Positions 58,066 through 64,000 of a stretch of DNA of 64,000 nucleotides are shown piece after piece; within the stretch, counting starts at the first letter, position 1, and every line of letters begins with the position of its first letter. A program made the translations under genes and the position numbers. Below the pieces are notes generated by a model. That model ran no database searches, had not been told where the DNA came from, and worked only from the letters and a program-made list of their open reading frames with translations. Source of the stretch: Rhizobacter sp. (GTDB taxonomy: Bacteria; Pseudomonadota; Gammaproteobacteria; Burkholderiales; Burkholderiaceae_C); NCBI GenBank assembly GCA_019635355.1, contig JAHBZQ010000001.1, positions 3,596,001 to 3,660,000 of the forward strand, written 5' to 3'.

Positions 58066-58875
58066 TCAGCGAAACACCGGCGCGCGCTTCTCCAGCCCGG
58101 CGAGCGCCGCTTCGCGCTGGTTGGGGCTGCCGATCAGCGCCTTCTGTTCCATCGACTCGGCCATCAGCACGGCACCGGCCTGCACCGGCGAGGCGCCGTT
58201 GAGCAGGCGCTTGCTGGCGCGTACCGAGTCAGGGCTCTGCGCGGCGATCTGCGCTGCGAGCGCGCGGGCGTCGGCCAGCGGGTCCTGGCTGACGCGGGTG
58301 GCGAGGCCGATCTGCTGCGCTTCGACGCCCGAGACGATGCGGCCGGTGTAGGTGAGTTCACGCACGACGTCGGCGCGCATCAGCTCGGTCATGAGCACGA
58401 TGCCGGCCATGTCGGGCACCAGGCCCCATTTCACTTCCATCACCGCGAGCTTGGCCTCGGGGTGCACGAGGCGGATGTCGGCGCCGAGCGCGATCTGCAG
58501 GCCGCCGCCGAAGGCCACGCCGTGCACGGCGGCGATCACCGGCACGGGAAGCGTGCGCCAGCCCCAGGCCACGTATTGCGCATCGTTGGCGAGGCCGCGG
58601 CTGCGGGTCAAGAGGTCCATGCCGAGCGTGCCGCTGGTCTGGCCCTGGCCCATCTGCGCGAAGCGGCCCATGTCGAGGCCGGCGCAGAAGGCCTTGCCCT
58701 CGCCGTGGACCACGACGACCCGCACGCGCGCATCGGCCTTGAGCTGCTCGATGCCGTCGTTGATCGCGCGGAACATGGCCGCGTCGATGGCGTTCATCTT
58801 GTCGGCGCGGGTCAGCGCCACTTCGGCCACGCCGCGCTCGTCGACGCTGATGCGAACCCGTTCTTCATTGCTCAT
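58066..58875 (-). CDS. Crotonase (enoyl-CoA hydratase/isomerase) family protein
   Basis: A 269-residue crotonase. The CoA/oxyanion blocks are EGKAFCAGLDMGRFA and HGVAFGGGLQIALGADIRL, then LAVMEVKWGLVPDMAGI. The first catalytic Glu of enoyl-CoA hydratase is Gln here (GGGLQ), while the second Glu (MEVKWG) and an Asp (VPDMAG) match dienoyl-CoA isomerase positions. It is thus more likely an isomerase or dienoyl-CoA isomerase than a hydratase. GGAG lies before the start at 58875. The gene stands alone between the lipoprotein operon and argG. Confidence 0.88.
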   Translation of the reverse strand: MSNEERVRISVDERGVAEVALTRADKMNAIDAAMFRAINDGIEQLKADARVRVVVVHGEGKAFCAGLDMGRFAQMGQGQTSGTLGMDLLTRSRGLANDAQYVAWGWRTLPVPVIAAVHGVAFGGGLQIALGADIRLVHPEAKLAVMEVKWGLVPDMAGIVLMTELMRADVVRELTYTGRIVSGVEAQQIGLATRVSQDPLADARALAAQIAAQSPDSVRASKRLLNGASPVQAGAVLMAESMEQKALIGSPNQREAALAGLEKRAPVFR

Positions 58876-58954
58876 GGTCGTCTCCTCGGTTGAGCTGCGA
58901 TTCTTGTGCAAACGGCCCCAGAGGGGCCGTCGCAAGGGTGTCAGCGGAAGGGGT

Positions 58955-60298
58955 TCAGGCCTTCGGCTTGTCGCCCGTCAAGAGCGGCAGGCTGCCCTCG
59001 CTCTGGTCGCCCAGGAGGCCGGTGGCGCTGTAGATGCCGAGCTTCTGGCGCGTGTCGGCGATGTCGAGGTTGCGCATGGTGAGCTGGCCGATGCGGTCGA
59101 CCGGCTGGAAGGCGCCTTCCACCTTCTCCATCGACAGGCGCTCGGGCGCGTAGGTGAGGTTGGGGCTCACCGTGTTCATGATCGAGTAGTCGTTGCCGCG
59201 GCGCAGCTCCAGCGTCACCTCGCCGGTGATGGCCTTGGCGATCCAGCGCTGGGCGCTCTCGCGCAGCATCATGGCCTGCGAGTCGAACCAGCGGCCCTGG
59301 TACAGCAGGCGGCCGAGCTTGCGGCCGTTGGTGCGGTACTGCTCGATGGTGTCTTCGTTGTGGATGCCGGTGACGAGGCGCTCGTAGGCGATGTGCAGTA
59401 GCGCCATGCCCGGGGCTTCGTAGATGCCGCGGCTCTTGGCTTCGATGATGCGGTTCTCGATCTGGTCGCTCATGCCCAGGCCGTGTCGGCCCCCGACCTT
59501 GTTGGCTTCTTCGAAGAGCGCGACCGCGCTGCCGAAGCGCACGCCGTTGATCGAGACGGGGCGGCCTTCCTCGAAGGCGACCGACACACGCTCCGCCTTG
59601 ACCACGACATCGTCTTTCCAGAAGGCCACGCCCATGATCGGGTTGACGATGTGCAGGCCTTTGTCGAGGAACTCCAAGTCCTTCGCCTCGTGCGTGGCGC
59701 CCAGCATGTTGGAGTCGGTCGAGTAGGCCTTCTCCACGCTCATCTTGTAGTCGAAGCCGTTGGCGATGAGGAACTCGCTCATCTCTTTGCGGCCACCGAG
59801 CTCGTCGATGAAGGTCTGGTCGAGCCAGGGCTTGTAGATGCGCAGCGCCGGGTTGGCCAAGAGGCCGTAGCGGTAGAAGCGCTCGATGTCGTTGCCCTTG
59901 TAGGTGCTGCCGTCGCCCCAGATGTGGACGTTGTCTTCCTTCATCGCCACCACGAGCGCGGTGCCGGTCACGGCGCGGCCGAGCGGCGTGGTGTTGAAGT
60001 AGGTCGCGCCGCCGGTGCTGATGTGGAAGGCGCCGGCCTGGATGGCGGCGATGCCTTCGGCCACGAGCTGGGCGCGGCAGTCGACCAGGCGGGCGATGTC
60101 GGCGCCGTAGGCCTTGGCCTTGCGCGGGATGTCTTCGTAGTCGCTTTCGTCGGGCTGGCCGAGGTTGGCGGTGTAGGCGCAGGGCGTGGCGCCCTTCTTG
60201 CGCATCCAGTGCACGGCGGCGCTGGTGTCGAGGCCGCCCGAGAAGGCGATGCCGACACGTTCGCCGGCGGGGAGTTTCTGGAGGATGGTGGCGGCCAC
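58955..60298 (-). CDS. argG: Argininosuccinate synthase (long type)
   Basis: A 447-residue enzyme that joins citrulline and aspartate with ATP in arginine synthesis. It has the ATP-binding loop RVGIAFSGGLDTSAAVHWM, AYTANLGQPDESDYEDIPRKA, STGGATYFNTTPLGRAVTG, WGDGSTYKGNDIERFYRYG and PWLDQTFIDELGGRKEM. The GTG start at 60298 gives VAATILQKLPAGERVG and exactly the 447-residue length of E. coli ArgG. An in-frame ATG further upstream would overlap the neighbouring gene and was rejected. Strongly supported. Confidence 0.95.
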   Translation of the reverse strand: MAATILQKLPAGERVGIAFSGGLDTSAAVHWMRKKGATPCAYTANLGQPDESDYEDIPRKAKAYGADIARLVDCRAQLVAEGIAAIQAGAFHISTGGATYFNTTPLGRAVTGTALVVAMKEDNVHIWGDGSTYKGNDIERFYRYGLLANPALRIYKPWLDQTFIDELGGRKEMSEFLIANGFDYKMSVEKAYSTDSNMLGATHEAKDLEFLDKGLHIVNPIMGVAFWKDDVVVKAERVSVAFEEGRPVSINGVRFGSAVALFEEANKVGGRHGLGMSDQIENRIIEAKSRGIYEAPGMALLHIAYERLVTGIHNEDTIEQYRTNGRKLGRLLYQGRWFDSQAMMLRESAQRWIAKAITGEVTLELRRGNDYSIMNTVSPNLTYAPERLSMEKVEGAFQPVDRIGQLTMRNLDIADTRQKLGIYSATGLLGDQSEGSLPLLTGDKPKA

Positions 60299-60335
60299 GG
60301 GGTACTCGCTGTTGGGCTGGAGGAAGCCCGCGATT

Positions 60336-62261
60336 TTAGGCGGGGCGGGGTACGCCGGTGGGCACGCCAGGAAGAGGCTCGGCCAGGAGGGCCGCGACAC
60401 GTTCCTTCAGCAGCGCCGGCGACACCTCGGCGGCCGGCACCGCGGGGCCCGCCAGCAGGCCCACCCGGCTGCAGAGGCCGCGGCGGAAGGGCTGGCTCAT
60501 CGCGTTGCCGCCGATGCGCGAGAAGAAGGAGCCCCAGAGGTTCTGCAGCGCCATCGGCACCACCGGCACCGGGTTCGTCTCGAGGATCTTCATGATGCCG
60601 CCCTTGAACTCGGCGAGCCGGCCGTCCTTGGTGATGGCGCCCTCGGGGAAGATGCAGAGCAGGTCGCCCTCGGCCAGCACCTGGCGGGCGCGCACGAAGG
60701 CTCGCTCGTAGGTGGCGGGGTTTTCCTTCTGCGACGCGATCGGGATCGCCTTCGCTAATCTGAACATCCAGCCCAGCACCGGGATCTGGAAGATGCGGTG
60801 GTCCATGATGAAGACGATGGGGCGGGGGCTCGCGGCCATCAGCAGCACCGCGTCGACGAAGCTCACGTGGTTGCACACCAGGATGGCGGCGCCCTCGGTC
60901 GGAATGTGCTCGTCGCCCTTCACGCGGAAGCGGTAAGCCAGGCGCGTGGCGAGGAAGGCCACGAAGCGCAGCAGGTACTCGGGCACCAGCATGAAGATGT
61001 AGAACGCGACCACCGCATTGAGCAGGCCGACGATCAGGAACACCTGCGGGATGGTGAACTTGAGCGCCAGCAGCACACCCACCATCACCGAGCTCACGAT
61101 CATGAAGAGCGCGTTCAGGATGTTGTTGGCAGCAATGATTCGGGCGCGGTGCGTGGGTTTCGAGCGCAGCTGGATCAGCGCATACATCGGCACGCTGTAG
61201 ATGCCGGCGAAGAGCGAGAGCAGCAGCAGGTCGGCCATCACGCGCCAATGGGCGGGCTGAGCGATAAAGGCGGCCACCGTCTGCGGCGCCGAAGGTGGCA
61301 GGCCGCGCGAGGCGAAATACAGGTCGATCGCGAACACGCTCATGCCGATGGCGCCCAGCGGCACGAGGCCGATCTCCACATGCCGGCGCGACAGCATCTC
61401 GCACATCAGCGAGCCGATGCCGATGCCGATGGAAAACACCACGAGCAGCATCGAGGCCACGTGCTCGTCGCCATGCAGCACCTCCTTCGCGACGGAGGGG
61501 AACTGCGCCAGGAACACCGCGCCGAAGAACCACATCCACGAGATGCCGAGCAGCGAGCGGAACACGGCCACGTTCTCGTGCGCGAGCTTCAGGTTGCGCC
61601 AGGTCTCGGTGAACGGGTTCCAGTTGATCCTGAGCGTCGGGTCGGTGGCGGGGGTCGGCGGCACCGCCTGCGCCAGCACACGGCCCAGCACGGCGAGGCC
61701 GACGCAGGCCCAGGCGATGTAGGTCGGCCCGACTTGCGGGATGGCGACGAGCAGCCCGCCCACCACGTTGCCGATCAGGATGGCCACGAAGGTGCCCATC
61801 TCGACCATGCCGTTGCCACCGGTCAGCTCACGCTCGTTGAGGTGCTGCGGCAGGTAGGCGAACTTCACCGGCCCGAAGAGCGTGGAGTGCAGGCCCATCA
61901 GGAACACGCAGGCCAGGAGCACCGGCACGTTGGCCGTCATGAAGCCCCAGGCCGCGATCGCCATCACCACGATCTCGAACCACTTCACGAAGCGGATCAT
62001 GGCCGTCTTGTCGTGCTTGTCGGTGAGCTGGCCGCTCGTGGCCGAGAAGAGCAGGAAGGGCAGGATGAAGAGCGCCCCGATCACGAGACCGGCCAGCGAC
62101 GCCGGCAGCCAACTCACCTGGATCTGGTAGGTCACCATCACCGTGAGCGCGAACTTGAAGAGGTTGTCGTTCCCGGCGCCGAGGAACTGCGTCCAGAAGA
62201 AAGGCGCGAAGCGGCGCTGCTGGAGCAGCGCGAACTGGTTGGGGTGGTCGTGGCTGCTCAA
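60336..62261 (-). CDS. LplT-type lysophospholipid transporter fused to PlsC-type acyltransferase
   Basis: A 641-residue two-domain membrane protein. The N-terminal major-facilitator domain (about 1-415) resembles LplT: FFWTQFLGAGNDNLFKFALTVM, LFSATSGQLTDKHDK and LHSTLFGPVKFAYLPQHL. The C-terminal domain has acyltransferase motifs NHVSFVDAVLL (His465, Asp470) and LLCIFPEGAITKDGRL. In E. coli LplT and Aas are separate and retrieve lysophospholipids at the inner membrane. Here transport and reacylation are joined, and the acyl-ACP synthetase part of Aas is missing. It lies 37 bases from the argG start. Confidence 0.9.
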   Translation of the reverse strand: MSSHDHPNQFALLQQRRFAPFFWTQFLGAGNDNLFKFALTVMVTYQIQVSWLPASLAGLVIGALFILPFLLFSATSGQLTDKHDKTAMIRFVKWFEIVVMAIAAWGFMTANVPVLLACVFLMGLHSTLFGPVKFAYLPQHLNERELTGGNGMVEMGTFVAILIGNVVGGLLVAIPQVGPTYIAWACVGLAVLGRVLAQAVPPTPATDPTLRINWNPFTETWRNLKLAHENVAVFRSLLGISWMWFFGAVFLAQFPSVAKEVLHGDEHVASMLLVVFSIGIGIGSLMCEMLSRRHVEIGLVPLGAIGMSVFAIDLYFASRGLPPSAPQTVAAFIAQPAHWRVMADLLLLSLFAGIYSVPMYALIQLRSKPTHRARIIAANNILNALFMIVSSVMVGVLLALKFTIPQVFLIVGLLNAVVAFYIFMLVPEYLLRFVAFLATRLAYRFRVKGDEHIPTEGAAILVCNHVSFVDAVLLMAASPRPIVFIMDHRIFQIPVLGWMFRLAKAIPIASQKENPATYERAFVRARQVLAEGDLLCIFPEGAITKDGRLAEFKGGIMKILETNPVPVVPMALQNLWGSFFSRIGGNAMSQPFRRGLCSRVGLLAGPAVPAAEVSPALLKERVAALLAEPLPGVPTGVPRPA

Positions 62262-62279
62262 GGAGGTCCCTCGTGATCG

Positions 62280-62972
62280 TTATTCGACTTGCGCTTCGAA
62301 GCCGGCCGGCAGCTTGTACTGCGCGCGTTTGGCATCGAAGCTCAGCACGTGCGTGGCCGACACCCGCTCGCCGTGAAACTGGCCGAGGCTCGTGATGCGC
62401 AGCGGGTACGCGGCTGCGCCCTCGCGCACCTCGACCTTCAATCGGCGCGAGAAATCGTTGCACACGGCCGGCGTGGCGTGCGCGCACTCGTGCGTGCCGG
62501 TGTTGCGCACGGTGGAGGTGATGTCGAGCGCGACCTGGAAGCCCGCGTCGCGGGGAACGTACAGGCGCGTGCCGCCCAGCAGGTAACCCTGGCTCACCGA
62601 GGTGTCGCTGATCTCGAAGCCGTAGAGGTTCGCGCCGAGCTGCAGCACGTTGACCTCGCCGGGCCGGCCCATCTGGCCGCTTTCCAGGCCGAGCTTCTGC
62701 GCCACCGGCTGCCAGCCCTCGGCGTCGCGCTTGAGCAGGTAGAGGTCGATGCGGCCGGGGTCGTTGGGGGCCGACTCGGGGGCGCTGCGCGTGCAGATGG
62801 CCAGCAGGCGGTGCGGCTCGCCGCGCAAGCTCACGTCTTTCGAGGCGCAGGCGTCTTTCAGGCGGGCGAGGGGCGCTTCGGTGGGGGCGGGGCGAGCCAT
62901 CAGCGCAGCGGCGCCGAGCACCAGTGCCGACGCGGTGGTGACGATGAAGAAAGGGGAGCGGACGACGGACAT
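62280..62972 (-). CDS. Exported protein, unknown
   Basis: A 230-residue protein starting with a signal or anchor (SPFFIVTTASALVLGAAALMA). The rest is beta-rich with RIDLYLLKRDAEGWQPVAQ, GEVNVLQLGANLYGFEISDTSVSQGYLLGG and RRLKVEVREGAAAYPLRITSLGQFHGERVSATHVLSFDAKRAQYKLP. Five cysteines could pair (LKDACAS, LLAICTR, THECAHATPAVC). No family was recognised. It begins 42 bases from the next gene's end and runs into the LplT-PlsC gene 18 bases later. Confidence 0.7.
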   Translation of the reverse strand: MSVVRSPFFIVTTASALVLGAAALMARPAPTEAPLARLKDACASKDVSLRGEPHRLLAICTRSAPESAPNDPGRIDLYLLKRDAEGWQPVAQKLGLESGQMGRPGEVNVLQLGANLYGFEISDTSVSQGYLLGGTRLYVPRDAGFQVALDITSTVRNTGTHECAHATPAVCNDFSRRLKVEVREGAAAYPLRITSLGQFHGERVSATHVLSFDAKRAQYKLPAGFEAQVE

Positions 62973-63014
62973 GGGGGGCGATTGTGCAGTCGCGACGGCG
63001 ATCTGAGAGGGCCC

Positions 63015-63788
63015 TCAGCGTATGACTTGCACGGGGTTCCCCATGCCAGTTCTCGCGAGCCAGCTGAACACCGAGTCGACCGTCACCGTTTCGATGCGGT
63101 CGCGGAAGCGCTTGCCGTCGGGGTGGTCGTCGAAGGCGACGTTGGCAGCGGTCACGCGGGCCCCCAGGCGCTTGAAGGCCGAGAGGTGCAGCGTGGTCGG
63201 CTGGTAGCCCTCGCGCTGGAGCCAGAGCTGGGCCCGCTCGCGGGTCACGGCGCCCGGGTCCATCGCCATCGCCAGCGTCTCGATGGCCCACTGGTTCGAC
63301 TGCTGGTAACGCTGCGCCCACGGGTAGGCGACCATGTTGTAGCGCTCGGTGTGCGCTTGCGCGAGGCGCTGGTTGTCGCGCAGCGCGGGCAGCAGGCGGG
63401 CCTGCACGTCGGGGCGCAGCAGCACCACGCCGGCCTGGTACTCGTGCAGGTCGTCGAGGAAGAATTCGCCCAGGCCTTGGCGGTAGACGGCCGCGTGCGC
63501 GGTGCCGCACTGGTTGAGCTTGTGAGCCACGCGCCATTTGCCGCCCTCGCGGTAGGCGAGGCCGAGGTGCGAGTAGCGCAGGCCGTACTCGCTCAGGTCC
63601 TGGCCGGCACGGGCCAGCACCACCACCTGCGCGCCGCTCGCGTCGAGCGTGCGGGCGGTGCGCTCGGCGAGCACCATCGCGCGCTCCACGTTGCGCGCCT
63701 CGGGCGGCTTGGGCTCGCAGGGGCGGCCGGCGTGGGCGAGGGTGGTGAACGCTGCCAGCACCAGCGCCGCAGCCCATTTCCGGTTCAT
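63015..63788 (-). CDS. DUF2145 family exported protein
   Basis: A 257-residue protein with a signal peptide (MNRKWAAALVLAAFTTLAHAG). The DUF2145 pattern is visible: RAGQDLSEYGLRYSHLGLAYREGGKWRVAHKLNQCGTAHAAVYRQGLGEFFLDDLHEYQAGVVLLRPD, with His and Cys placed as in NlpC/P60-like peptidases, and NMVAYPWAQRYQQSNQWAIETLAMAM later. A peptidase role is inference from that resemblance. Its ATG overlaps the stop of the upstream small gene (ATGA), so the two are coupled. Confidence 0.85.
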   Translation of the reverse strand: MNRKWAAALVLAAFTTLAHAGRPCEPKPPEARNVERAMVLAERTARTLDASGAQVVVLARAGQDLSEYGLRYSHLGLAYREGGKWRVAHKLNQCGTAHAAVYRQGLGEFFLDDLHEYQAGVVLLRPDVQARLLPALRDNQRLAQAHTERYNMVAYPWAQRYQQSNQWAIETLAMAMDPGAVTRERAQLWLQREGYQPTTLHLSAFKRLGARVTAANVAFDDHPDGKRFRDRIETVTVDSVFSWLARTGMGNPVQVIR

Positions 63789-64000
63789 CGTGTCACCCGT
63801 TCGTTGTAGAGCAGCGCGGCGCCGATCTCGTTGGGGATGTAGGCGATGGCGCGGCCGGCGGCCGAGAGCACCCAGCCGGCGCTGAAGGCGCTCACGGTGA
63901 CCACCGTGCCGACACCTATCGACAGCGCCGCGGCGCCCTGCGTGCTGAGCGTGACGCTGGCCCGTGCGCCATCGGACGCCCGCTCCAGGATGCACACCAC
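63785..64000 (-). CDS. Small membrane protein, N-terminus outside window
   Basis: The visible part is 71 residues, with one hydrophobic segment (AALSIGVGTVVTVSAFSAGWVLSAAGRAIAYIPNEIGAALL). The frame is open to the window edge, where GTG is the last codon seen, so the true start may lie beyond base 64000. It is coupled to the DUF2145 gene by an ATGA overlap. No family was recognised. Confidence 0.65.
   Translation of the reverse strand: MVCILERASDGARASVTLSTQGAAALSIGVGTVVTVSAFSAGWVLSAAGRAIAYIPNEIGAALLYNERVTR

Noticed and set aside
1..64000. tRNA, rRNA, CRISPR arrays, insertion sequences and prophage genes
   Set aside because: I looked through intergenic stretches and found no cloverleaf with CCA-type end, no rRNA segments, no regular spacer-repeat array and no transposase or integrase gene. 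A dedicated tRNA scan could not be run.

Overview
The window is a 64 kb piece of a GC-rich (roughly two-thirds G+C) betaproteobacterial chromosome. Protein sequences and gene orders (mnmG-rsmG-parA-parB, ybhP-clsB-ybhN, queA/tgt, ArgC of the short type, a CsgG/DUF4810/GNA1162 lipoprotein trio) fit Burkholderiales, probably the Rhizobacter/Piscinibacter/Leptothrix/Methylibium group. That assignment is by family resemblance only. Genes are densely packed, with many ATGA or GTGA start/stop overlaps. No rRNA, tRNA, CRISPR array, prophage or insertion sequence was seen. Two ParB-binding parS sites inside mnmG and rsmG, next to parA and parB, place this region near the chromosome origin.

Layout. 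1-5.7 kb: biotin gene bioA (cut by the window edge) coupled to a chorismate-lyase-like gene, divergent from pabB, then a PD-(D/E)XK-like protein and an AsmA protein. 5.8-10.3 kb: a thioredoxin lipoprotein and a YbhN/ClsB/YbhP phospholipid operon. 10.4-20.5 kb: glutathione transferase, a branched-chain-type binding protein, pirin, VOC protein, a cysteine-less glutaredoxin, an alpha/beta hydrolase with an ABC exporter of the Nat type, an SMP-30/strictosidine-synthase-like protein, an ElaA acetyltransferase, and an unexplained structured stretch ending in a terminator.

20.5-28 kb is the most unusual part. Three tandem LuxR-type regulators are followed by a 47-residue peptide gene with a double-glycine leader and a predicted six-residue core (APRPMW). 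A HlyD-type adaptor, a C39-peptidase ABC exporter and an HD-GYP protein come next in one apparent operon. lux-box-like operators sharing 12 of 16 bases lie at nearly the same distance upstream of the first luxR gene and of the peptide gene. No acyl-homoserine-lactone synthase is present. The layout suggests a Gram-negative peptide signalling circuit in which the exporter matures a short peptide and LuxR-type proteins respond to it.

28-35.8 kb: mnmG, rsmG, a LysE exporter, parA, a GNAT, argC (minus), a small hydrolase, parB. 35.8-41 kb: the prkA-yeaH-spoVR stress cassette behind a good sigma-54 promoter and a long leader. 41-47.4 kb: a secreted protein with one c-type haem motif and a triple upstream repeat, an oxyR-dps-DJ-1 oxidative-stress operon, a lipoprotein, and a Yip1 membrane protein. 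47.4-56.2 kb: recG divergent from queA, then an RCC1-repeat lipoprotein and a hybrid kinase/NarL-type regulator pair lying between queA and tgt. 56.2-64 kb: the CsgG lipoprotein operon, a crotonase, argG, an LplT-PlsC fusion, and secreted proteins of unknown function up to the edge.
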